Assembly: GCF_900188175.1 (NCBI RefSeq)
Contig: NZ_FZOQ01000024.1
Span: 18,987 to 82,986 of the forward strand
Reading direction: 5' to 3'
Length of the DNA: 64,000 nucleotides
Source: Pontibacter ummariensis
GTDB taxonomy: Bacteria; Bacteroidota; Bacteroidia; Cytophagales; Hymenobacteraceae
Under the pieces are notes generated by a model. That model saw only the letters and a program-made list of their open reading frames with translations. It had not been told where the DNA came from and searched no databases. Below, piece by piece: positions 51,952 through 59,245 of the stretch. Positions within the stretch are counted from its first letter, which is position 1. Every line of letters begins with the position of its first letter. A program made the position numbers and the translations under genes.

Positions 51952-52125
51952 ATGAAGAGCAACAGCTGGGTCTGGCCAAACACGCTCGCCGCGATGAGTT
52001 CACCACCTGCTGGAGGGGCCAATGTGACAGTAATAGAAGCGGGCCGGATGGAAGGTATGGCCGTGGCAACCGGTAGAGGAAAATTGGGTACTCTGCCGAC
52101 TACTGGTTCGATGACCAGGGGATGA
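51952..52125 (+). CDS. doubtful 57-aa frame after USP gene E
   Basis: The ATG at 51952 starts MKSNSWVWPNTLAAMSSPPA; the frame continues with a Gly/Thr-rich stretch ending SMTRG. The overlapping minus-strand frame (51942-52241) is equally possible as a coincidence. I recognise no family, and it starts 23 bp after the USP stop. It may be a real small stress peptide, a remnant, or noise. Confidence 0.2.
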   Translation: MKSNSWVWPNTLAAMSSPPAGGANVTVIEAGRMEGMAVATGRGKLGTLPTTGSMTRG

Positions 52126-52247
52126 TACGAACACGTAGGGACATCTACGCTCTGGTCTGGCTGCCTAAGGACGTGTGCCCAAGAACAGGCAACCGCGTGA
52201 ATAGCCTGTTGTTTGCTGTCATACCCGTGAAACATGAGCACTCTCTT

Positions 52248-53909
52248 TCAAGGACATCGTTCTTGTTGAGCGGTATTTCCGTTTCCTCGAAAAAAGCGCC
52301 TTGACGCGCTTCCGGACTTGCTTCTCTTCAGGCCTGAAAGTTTGTGGAGGGCATTGGCTAGCGTTACATCTGCATCAGAATCGGCGTTGACCCTCACTAG
52401 GTGCGCTGGCTGTACCTCAACGGGTGCCTGGTAAATACGCTTGAGTGAATCAACGTCCTCAAGGCGTGCATCCGAAACCACCTTCGGACTCTTGTCTCTT
52501 TCAGCCAGTCTGTTCCTGATAACTCCTTCAGAGGTTTGCATTTCTAAAAAGTAATACAGAACCTGACGCTTGTCCAGCGCCTGCCCGAAAAGAGCCCGGT
52601 GTTTCGCCAAGCTGAAGGTGGCATCTACCACTACACCACGCAGTTTCTTTACGTGTTCCAGGGTTTCTTCTAAAAGCGCCTGATACACTTTGTCCGTAAC
52701 CGGCAGAGAGTACAGGCCTTGCCGTGTTGTTGGGCTGCTGCGATCATAGAGGGGCAACCCTGCGATTCCTTTCCGCACAACATCACTGCTCAGATGCTCC
52801 CAGCCCAATAAGTTCGAGAAGCTTTCAGCTAGCGTGGTTTTGCCACAACCGCTTCTGCCGCACACAATAAGCACAGCAGGTACTGAATCAAAAAGCACGT
52901 AGCGCAGGGCAAGACGCACGTGCCTCTTGGCCCTTTCCCTGCCGGCCTCTTGCTCGGTAGCAGGAACTTCCGGCTCACCGGCTTTGATGCATTCCACCTT
53001 CGCTCTAACGCAGGCCCTGTAACACTTATAAAAGCCAACCAGAGAATCGATGTCCGGGTCATCTAACAGCTCAATCATTCGGGAGGTTACATATGACGAC
53101 AAGTCAGGCCGCTCGTGCTGGTCTAAGTCCATGGCCAGGAAAGCAATGTCGGAGGCCACATCTATGTATCGGAAAGTGTCATTAAACTCAATGCAATCAT
53201 AGATGCAAACCTTACCCTTCCGAATGTGAATATGATCAAGGTGAAGGTCCCCATGGCAGTCTCGAATCCTGTGCTCCTGTACACGCTTTGCCAATAAACT
53301 CTGGTTCTCTTCGAAAAAGCCCTGGAAATAGTGCCGGATTGCTTGCAAAGCGGCCGGGTGCACCACGTTGCCGGTATGCTGTTCTAAAACGTCTAGGTTT
53401 TCTTCGGCTGCCTTCCTGATTCCCTCCATATCGCCGTATGGAGCTACAAAGGGTTCTGGAGGGTGCTTTTCATAAAAACCCTTTAAAACTTTCAAAACTG
53501 CCTCTAGCAGGGAGCGCGTCACTTTACCGGCCTGAAGTAGCTGGTCCAGAAAATAACCATCTTTCAGTTGTTTCATCTGAAGCGCATAGTCTACTACCTC
53601 CCCCTCTGATCCGAAATGGAGCTGCTCGTGCTTCACGGCAATAGGCAGAATGGCAACATAAAGATCTGCACAGAAGCGGCTATTCAACTCAAGCTCTCTT
53701 TCGCAGTTCCTTTTCCGTTCCTGTAACTGAGTAAAGTCCAGAAACCCTAAGTTTACGTGCTTTTTTAACTTATATACGAACGGGGGCGCCATAGCTAACA
53801 CAGAAGCATGTGTCTGCCGGATTACCACCGTAGGGGGATGGTGCGGATACGAGGAAGGATTCTGTAAAAAAGCAATAAGAGCCTCCGTAATTTTATTTGT
53901 TGCTGCCAT
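52248..53909 (-). CDS. bifunctional APH-like phosphotransferase / P-loop kinase
   Basis: A 553-residue protein of two joined domains. Residues 1-330 form an aminoglycoside-phosphotransferase-like kinase domain with VYKLKKHVNLGFLDFT and the catalytic loop D217-CHGDLHLDHIH followed by IYDCIEFND. Residues about 345-520 form a P-loop kinase domain with CGRSGCGKTTLAE and an Asp-Val lid (SSDVVRKG). The same two-domain layout is found in the mycobacterial DosR-regulon protein Rv2004c, to my memory. The substrate is unknown. It follows the BON gene after 167 bp on the same strand and may share its promoter. Confidence 0.85.
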   Translation of the reverse strand: MAATNKITEALIAFLQNPSSYPHHPPTVVIRQTHASVLAMAPPFVYKLKKHVNLGFLDFTQLQERKRNCERELELNSRFCADLYVAILPIAVKHEQLHFGSEGEVVDYALQMKQLKDGYFLDQLLQAGKVTRSLLEAVLKVLKGFYEKHPPEPFVAPYGDMEGIRKAAEENLDVLEQHTGNVVHPAALQAIRHYFQGFFEENQSLLAKRVQEHRIRDCHGDLHLDHIHIRKGKVCIYDCIEFNDTFRYIDVASDIAFLAMDLDQHERPDLSSYVTSRMIELLDDPDIDSLVGFYKCYRACVRAKVECIKAGEPEVPATEQEAGRERAKRHVRLALRYVLFDSVPAVLIVCGRSGCGKTTLAESFSNLLGWEHLSSDVVRKGIAGLPLYDRSSPTTRQGLYSLPVTDKVYQALLEETLEHVKKLRGVVVDATFSLAKHRALFGQALDKRQVLYYFLEMQTSEGVIRNRLAERDKSPKVVSDARLEDVDSLKRIYQAPVEVQPAHLVRVNADSDADVTLANALHKLSGLKRSKSGSASRRFFRGNGNTAQQERCP

Positions 53910-54076
53910 CCTGCTACGGAACTGTATGTAGATCCCACCACGCCACTAACACGTACCAGCAAGATGCTTTGTAGGGGTAACGAAGCGTATTACCGTCTGG
54001 AGAAGAGTGGAACTGTTTCACCTCGGATAAAAAGGACCGGGGAGCGTCTTTTACAGAAAAAGATAATTGCTTTCCT

Positions 54077-54757
54077 TTAGTTTGGCCAAAAAGAAAGTTC
54101 TGGCTCTTCCCTTAACCTGAGCTTATTCTCCACGAACAGTATGCCCGGGGCTCTCCAGACGGCTTTCTCTGCATCTTCTTTTTCTGCAAAGGAGCGCACA
54201 TACCCCCTTAAGACTGCCTTGGTGCCCGATATCTCTACCTGTATTTGCTCCGCGTCCAGCGTGGCCGCGCGTTGGAAAGCCTCGTGGATCCTTTGCTTTA
54301 AATCAGCGGGCCTTGTCTTTGGCTTCAGGCTTATGAAGTTAAGCAGGGTCTTTACTCCTGTAAGGTGAATGACGGCATTCCGCGCTGCCTCCCGCTCAAA
54401 CGCCCATTCCACCTCTCCTTCCAGTGTCACGACTCCCTCCTCCACTTTCACCCTGATCTGTTCGTCGGGAATGGAGGTGTGCCACTTGAGCGCGTGCACT
54501 ACTGCCGCTGCGATCTCGGCATCGGTCTTCTTGGAGCCGGGGGAAACGCCCACCTGTATGTCCTCTGCAAGTGCCTTTACCCCAACCACCCTCGTGGCCT
54601 CTTTCTCTGCCTGCAGCTTCTTTTCGTAGGTGTCCACCCGCCCCGAAAGGGTGACAACCCCGTCTTTAACGGCAACGCCAATCTCTGTAGCGTTAAGAAG
54701 TGGGTTCCACTTGATCTGGGCCATTACGTCTTGCTGAATTTGCGCATCGGTTCTCAT
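54077..54757 (-). CDS. three-BON-domain protein (OsmY-like)
   Basis: A 226-residue protein with three BON domains: about 3-72 (MRTDAQIQQDVMAQIKWNPLLNATEIGVAVKDGVVTLSGRV), 78-148 (AEIAAAVVHALKWHTSIPDEQIRVKVEEGVVTLEGEV) and 150-220 (LKQRIHEAFQRAATLDAEQIQVEISGTKAVLRG). It has no signal peptide, unlike E. coli OsmY, so it is probably cytoplasmic. BON domains bind membranes or phospholipids. The upstream region has two FNR-type sites in inverted orientation, the strongest arrangement in the window. Confidence 0.9.
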   Translation of the reverse strand: MRTDAQIQQDVMAQIKWNPLLNATEIGVAVKDGVVTLSGRVDTYEKKLQAEKEATRVVGVKALAEDIQVGVSPGSKKTDAEIAAAVVHALKWHTSIPDEQIRVKVEEGVVTLEGEVEWAFEREAARNAVIHLTGVKTLLNFISLKPKTRPADLKQRIHEAFQRAATLDAEQIQVEISGTKAVLRGYVRSFAEKEDAEKAVWRAPGILFVENKLRLREEPELSFWPN

Positions 54758-54812
54758 CTTTACTGGTTTATGGTGAAATATTAGTTCAGTTCCCTTCTGT
54801 TGATTTTCTCGT

Positions 54813-54877
54813 TAAAGGAATCAAACTTCCGCGAACCTCGGAATGATAACCGTCACAGGCAGCCATGACAGTTATCA
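54813..54877 (-). promoter_or_regulatory. two FNR-type sites and a -7-like box upstream of the BON gene
   Basis: TGATAACCGTCA (54844-54855) and TGACAGTTATCA (54866-54877) are near reverse complements of each other (one mismatch), centred 22 bp apart, about two helical turns. Reading leftwards from the nearer site, 23 nt later is TTCCTTTA (54813-54820), similar to TAnnTTTG. Centres are 92 and 114 bp from the start codon. The region also separates the BON gene from the receiver-FNR regulator. Confidence 0.7.
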
Positions 54878-54995
54878 TGAAAGGTAAAATACACCAAACA
54901 CCTGGCAATGAATCTGTAAGGCTAAACGGCTTCGGCGCAAGCAGGACCCGTACTGTGCTTACAAGCCCAGACAGAAAGCTTGTCCCTTCATAAGC

Positions 54996-56063
54996 CTAGC
55001 CTCGCAAGTACAGCAGTTTCTGCTTGTTTAAAATAAGGATCTTGCTGCCTACAATGTCAATTAGCTGCTCATTCTTAAATTCACTCAGGGTCCTTGACAC
55101 TGCCTCTGGGGAAGCGCCCACCAAACCAGCTATGTCGTGCCGGCTGACTGGGATAGGCGGGTGCTGGTTGGCAGATGTCTGGTATCTCCCAAGCAAGAAA
55201 AGCAGCGACTCGGCCGTACGCTTGCGCAACGAGTTAAAAGCCAGGCTTGAAAGCATTTTCTCTTTTTCAGTTATGCTGGTGGCAAGCGTCCTGATCAACC
55301 GGTTGGCTACGAGTTGGTCGTGGTAGAGTAAGGTGAGGAACTCTTCTTTGGGAATAAGCACAACTTCTGAGTCTTCCATGGTCTCGGCCGTTTCCTGGTA
55401 CTCCGTCTCTTCAATAAAGGGCAGGTAGCCAAAGAACTCGCTTTCATTGATTATCCCAGTAATGTACTCTTTCCCTTCCTGGTTTGTACTGTACACCTTT
55501 ACCTTTCCCTTCTTGAGAAAGAAGATTTTGGTGGGTTCATTGCCCTCTGTGTAGAGGGTTTGCTTCTTCTTATATAGATAAATTTTTTTGTCATGTGCCA
55601 GGTGCTCCAATTCCTGGTGTGTGGGTGACTTGGGCATTAGCTCCTGTGTTAGGCCCGCAGATGCTGAAGAAAGAACAGGCGTTTTTTTCAGCAATTCGAC
55701 CTTGCGCAGGCGGCCCTCAATGGCGTTCAGCAGCTCGCTCTCCTGAAACGGCTTTGTAATGTAGTCATCTGCCCCGCTTTCCATTCCCTTCCGGATGTCA
55801 GCCCGTTCTGTTCTGGCCGACAGGAAAATAAAGGGGATAGCTTCCAGAACAGGATTTTTATGAAACACGTGCAGCACGCCGTATCCATCCATGTTCGGCA
55901 TCATGATGTCACAAACTACAATGTCTGGCTTTTGCTGCAAGGCCAGCACCACACCTTGTTTACCGTTTTCGGCCTTCACTACCCGGAAGTTTGCCAACTC
56001 CAAGATCTCTGCCGTGTTTTCCCTTATAAGTTCGTTATCTTCAATTAGCAATACTGTTTTCAT
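54996..56063 (-). CDS. response regulator fused to a CRP/FNR-type DNA-binding protein
   Basis: A 355-residue regulator. Residues 1-120 are a CheY-like receiver (MKTVLLIEDNELI; phospho-acceptor Asp52 in CDIMMPNMDG; DDYITKPF). A cyclic-nucleotide-binding-like domain follows (about 150-260, with LYTEGNEPTKIFFLKKGKVKV). The C-terminal winged helix has GASPEAVSRTLSEF, so the recognition helix is E320-AV-S323-R324, the FNR/CRP pattern for TGA half-sites. No cysteine cluster for an Fe-S centre is present. ATG 56063 is chosen because it gives a normal receiver. No sensor kinase lies next to it. It is the candidate regulator for the TGAY-N4-RTCA sites. Confidence 0.9.
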   Translation of the reverse strand: MKTVLLIEDNELIRENTAEILELANFRVVKAENGKQGVVLALQQKPDIVVCDIMMPNMDGYGVLHVFHKNPVLEAIPFIFLSARTERADIRKGMESGADDYITKPFQESELLNAIEGRLRKVELLKKTPVLSSASAGLTQELMPKSPTHQELEHLAHDKKIYLYKKKQTLYTEGNEPTKIFFLKKGKVKVYSTNQEGKEYITGIINESEFFGYLPFIEETEYQETAETMEDSEVVLIPKEEFLTLLYHDQLVANRLIRTLATSITEKEKMLSSLAFNSLRKRTAESLLFLLGRYQTSANQHPPIPVSRHDIAGLVGASPEAVSRTLSEFKNEQLIDIVGSKILILNKQKLLYLRG

Positions 56064-56523
56064 TTTCCAGGGATTGTGACTAGATGAAAGGAGTATGGGG
56101 TTCGGCACCCGCTTTCGAACAGTAAGAGCATCTTTGGCTGAAGCGTTACCCTGCAACAAGTAAGAACTTGTACTATTAGCCTTGGGAAGCTTTAATGGTT
56201 GTGCATCGGACTTATGTGAACAAGAATAACATAACGACCAGATACAAGAACTTATCCCTCTGCTTTATGAACGAGCATAAGGCCGCTGAACACTGCGAGG
56301 GACGCGTTCCTTCGAGAGGCGACACTGTCTATGTGCAAACAGAAACTTTTTATTATTACTATGCTAATTATAAATATTATTTTACGTATCAACCGTATCC
56401 TTGTTAGATAAAAAGAACTCTATTTACCCTCAGTCTCGCAATTCTTGCTGAAAGATAGAATTTGTCTTGCATAAAGAGCCGCTATGGTGTAAGCAAGACT
56501 GTAATTTCCATCATGCTTTCCGA
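56064..56523. other. intergenic region upstream of the receiver-FNR regulator
   Basis: It probably carries the regulator promoter at its left end. A 70-codon plus-strand frame (56195-56407) is Tyr-rich and AT-rich at its end and shows no family features; I do not call it a gene. Confidence 0.3.
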
Positions 56524-56535
56524 TGATCCAAATCA
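56524..56535 (+). promoter_or_regulatory. FNR-type site before a small membrane ORF
   Basis: TGATCCAAATCA fits TGAY-N4-RTCA. A second similar half (TTGACTTACGCAA, 56536-56548) follows directly and resembles the TGACTTACGTCA upstream of USP gene B. Centre to the ATG at 56620 is 90 bp, similar to the other sites. No good -7 box was found. Confidence 0.45.
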
Positions 56536-56619
56536 TTGACTTACGCAAGAAAAAACCCCGAAATTCACGTGCAGCTACAGGATGGCCTAATTTTCTTGGA
56601 ATGGCAGCGAGTCCCTCAC

Positions 56620-56752
56620 ATGGCAACAACACTGGCAAAAAGCCGCGGGCAAGTATATCCCCGCTCTGGCTTACCTGTTCCTCTCAGGGCTTGTTCTTGT
56701 GCTTACTTATTACGGGGCAGGCTCACAATCTTCTAAAAGTCAAACGTCCTGA
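56620..56752 (+). pseudogene. small single-TM protein gene, interrupted by a one-base frameshift
   Basis: From ATG 56620 the frame reads MATTLAK and then, if one A of the AAAAA run at 56637-56641 is skipped, AAGKYIPALAYLFLSGLVL followed by VLTYYGAGSQSSKSQTS and a stop at 56752. The joined product is a 43-residue protein with one clear transmembrane helix. Without the shift each frame is meaningless after the run. The run of five A makes a sequencing or assembly error as likely as a real mutation. The sequence upstream (MTYARKNPEIHVQLQDG from a TTG start) may be part of it. Confidence 0.4.
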
Positions 56753-56880
56753 CTGGAGGTGGAGCGGCACATGCTAAGGAAGGGCACCATTGCAAAAACA
56801 GAGGTCACAGACGGTTAAGAAGCCAACACAGCAGAGGTTGTATCCCTTTAACGCTAAGAAAACATTTAAGAGACCATACG

Positions 56881-58536
56881 ATGGAACAGTCTGACAAGTA
56901 CCTGCACCCTTACACCGCTGCCCCTTCTTACCAGAAGTGCGTTGCCTATTTCTGCATGGAGTACGCCATAGCACAGTCGCTGAAGTTGTATGCGGGCGGG
57001 CTTGGCTTTCTGGCTGGCTCCCATATGCGCAGTGCCTACATTTTAAGGCAGAAGGTGGTTGGCATCGGCATTCTGTGGAAGTACGGCTACTATGACCAGG
57101 TGCGGCAGTCAGACCAGACCATGGGGGTGCTGTTTCAGGAAAAGATTTATACTTTTCTGGAAAAAACCAGTATTCGTTTTGAAATCACCGTGAACCGGGC
57201 CCCGGTGCAGGTAGGGGTATACTACCTCCCCCCCCTTCTTTTCGGTACTGTTCCCCTTTTTCTGCTGACAACCGATTTACCGGAGAATGACTACCTCGCA
57301 CAGACGATCTCACACAAACTTTACGACGTAGACAAGAACGCTAGAATTGCTGCCAGTGTCTTGCTTGGAACCGGAGGATTCAAGTTGCTTGAGCTTCTAA
57401 ACCTTGCTCCTGACGTGTATCACCTGAACGAAGCGCATGGGCTACCCCTCGTCTTTTCGCTGTATGCCAAGCATGGCTCGGTGGAAGAGGTCCGAAAAAG
57501 GGTCGTTTTCACGACGCACACCCCCGAAGAAGCTGGCAACGAAAAGACTGACATCCACCTGCTTCACGACATGAGCTTCTTCTCCCCCTTGTCCCTGGAC
57601 CAGGCCAGGCTGATCACGAAAACCGAAGGAGACACCTTTAACCATTCATTGGCTGCCCTGCGCTTGGCAAAGATCTCCAACGCAGTCTCGCGCATGCATA
57701 GAGAGGCCGTGGAGAAGAACTGGAGCGCCTGTGAGGGGACTAGCCCCATCATCCACATCACCAACGCACAGAACTACTATTACTGGGCCGACAAACCGCT
57801 GTACGACTACCTTTACTCTGAAGACGATGAGATGCTGGTAGCCCGTAAAAAGGAGCTAAAAAGACAGCTTTTTGAGGAAGTGGCCGACCAGACCGGGGAC
57901 ATGCTGCATCAGGATGTGTTTACCATCGTATGGGCCAGGAGGTTCGCAGGCTACAAGCGGGCGGATTTGATTTTAGAGGACTTGAGCCGCTTCCTTCAGT
58001 TGCTTCATGACACGACACAACCCGTACAGATTATTTGGGCCGGAAAGCCCTACCCGATGGACTATGGCGGCATATCCGTTTTTAACAAGCTGGCGCACCT
58101 GAGTACAAAGCACCCCAACTTTTCGGTTTTGGTAGGTTATGAGCTAAAGCTCTCCAAACTCCTTAAGCAGGGGGCAGACCTCTGGCTTAACACGCCCCTG
58201 GTTACCCATGAGGCCTCCGGTACAAGTGGCATGTCTGCCGCGATGAACGGTGCCGTACTTCTCTCCACGGCCGATGGCTGGGTACCGGAGTTCATACAGC
58301 ACGGGATGAATGGTTTTGTAGTTCCACCCGTTGCCCCCACTCACCCACTCCACGAGCAAAACATGACCGACGCTAGAAATATCCTGCATACCCTACAGCA
58401 TGAAATCTTACCTATGTACTACACGCAAAGGGACAAGTGGTTATCTGTTGTGAAGAACAGCATGCGCGATGTTCTCCCCTACTTTGACTCGAATCGGCTC
58501 GCACACGACTATTATGAGAAGATGTATAACGCCTAG
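56881..58536 (+). CDS. alpha-glucan phosphorylase-like glycosyltransferase (GT35-like), PLP lysine absent
   Basis: A 551-residue protein. YFCMEYAIAQSLKLYAGGLGFLAGSHMRSA is the hallmark of short alpha-glucan phosphorylases (TIGR02094-type); YHLNEAHGLP, FTTHTPEEAGNEKTD, WARRFAGYKRADLI and EASGTSGMSAAMNGAVLLSTADGW follow in order. In active phosphorylases the last motif carries a Lys (GMK) that binds pyridoxal phosphate; here it is Ser452. A PLP-independent transferase or synthase activity, or a structural role, should be considered. It is shorter than the 700-850 residues typical of these enzymes, lacking N-terminal sequence. It may share stress regulation with the site at 56524. Confidence 0.75.
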   Translation: MEQSDKYLHPYTAAPSYQKCVAYFCMEYAIAQSLKLYAGGLGFLAGSHMRSAYILRQKVVGIGILWKYGYYDQVRQSDQTMGVLFQEKIYTFLEKTSIRFEITVNRAPVQVGVYYLPPLLFGTVPLFLLTTDLPENDYLAQTISHKLYDVDKNARIAASVLLGTGGFKLLELLNLAPDVYHLNEAHGLPLVFSLYAKHGSVEEVRKRVVFTTHTPEEAGNEKTDIHLLHDMSFFSPLSLDQARLITKTEGDTFNHSLAALRLAKISNAVSRMHREAVEKNWSACEGTSPIIHITNAQNYYYWADKPLYDYLYSEDDEMLVARKKELKRQLFEEVADQTGDMLHQDVFTIVWARRFAGYKRADLILEDLSRFLQLLHDTTQPVQIIWAGKPYPMDYGGISVFNKLAHLSTKHPNFSVLVGYELKLSKLLKQGADLWLNTPLVTHEASGTSGMSAAMNGAVLLSTADGWVPEFIQHGMNGFVVPPVAPTHPLHEQNMTDARNILHTLQHEILPMYYTQRDKWLSVVKNSMRDVLPYFDSNRLAHDYYEKMYNA

Positions 58537-58732
58537 CGTTACTTTTTCATCGCCCAGTTTACCTTCAGCTCTTGTGTTAGCACCCTGTGCCCGGTGCAGC
58601 CTCTCTGTTAAAGAAGGAAAAGAAGCCCTTTGCTGTCACTGCATCATTAATCCCTGGGCAGCTTATTAGCACGGGTATGGTAATTTCCCAAAGAGCGAAT
58701 GCCCGGCATGCTCACCATCCTGCTTTCCTAAG

Positions 58733-59245
58733 TCAATGGTTACCTCCATCAGGTCGTTCAGCTTTGCCATTTTCAAGGTTGCGGACTGGCAGGAGCTCTC
58801 TCAGCTCCGCCGCCCTCACGCAGCCCTTGTACCTTTGCAGGGGCCGCAGGTCCTCTGACAAAACCACAGTGGTTGGGAAGCAGACCTCACCGTTCTCCCT
58901 GGCCAAGGCTTCCGCCAGCTCGTGGTACCCTGCCTGGGCGCCTGTAGGCCTGTAGCGGTAGGTTCTGCCCAGGAAGCGAATGTCCCTCTTGGTTTCGGCG
59001 TCCAAACGAAGGCAGTAAAACCATCGGTTCAGCGCCTGCACCAGTGCCCTGTCCCGGAAGGTAGTGTGCTCCTGCATTTTACAGTACTTGCACCAGTCGG
59101 CTCGGACAAAGATTAGCAGCGGCTTTCTCTCCACGCGCAGGCTGTCGCTCAGGTGCTCAAAGGCAGTCCACTTGACCGACTGCCCCAGTGCCCCGGTCGG
59201 TAGGCTGATGAACACTAGAAGTAAAAGTATGGCCAGGCGTATCAT
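58733..59245 (-). CDS. exported thioredoxin-fold protein (WCKYC), partner of a TonB receptor
   Basis: A 170-residue protein with signal peptide MIRLAILLLLVFISLPTGALG. The thioredoxin_7-like active site is FVRADWCKYCKMQE, with Cys52 and Cys55, followed by GEVCFPTTVVLSEDL, a cis-Pro region. It overlaps the TonB receptor gene upstream by 4 bp (ATGA), so the two are translated together. It probably keeps cysteines of the receptor or a bound metal reduced in the periplasm. The 196 bp before 58733 show no feature. Confidence 0.8.
   Translation of the reverse strand: MIRLAILLLLVFISLPTGALGQSVKWTAFEHLSDSLRVERKPLLIFVRADWCKYCKMQEHTTFRDRALVQALNRWFYCLRLDAETKRDIRFLGRTYRYRPTGAQAGYHELAEALARENGEVCFPTTVVLSEDLRPLQRYKGCVRAAELRELLPVRNLENGKAERPDGGNH

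Noticed and set aside
51942..52241. A 99-codon minus-strand frame after USP gene E
   Set aside because: Overlaps a plus-strand frame of similar quality and has no recognisable features; neither can be preferred with confidence.
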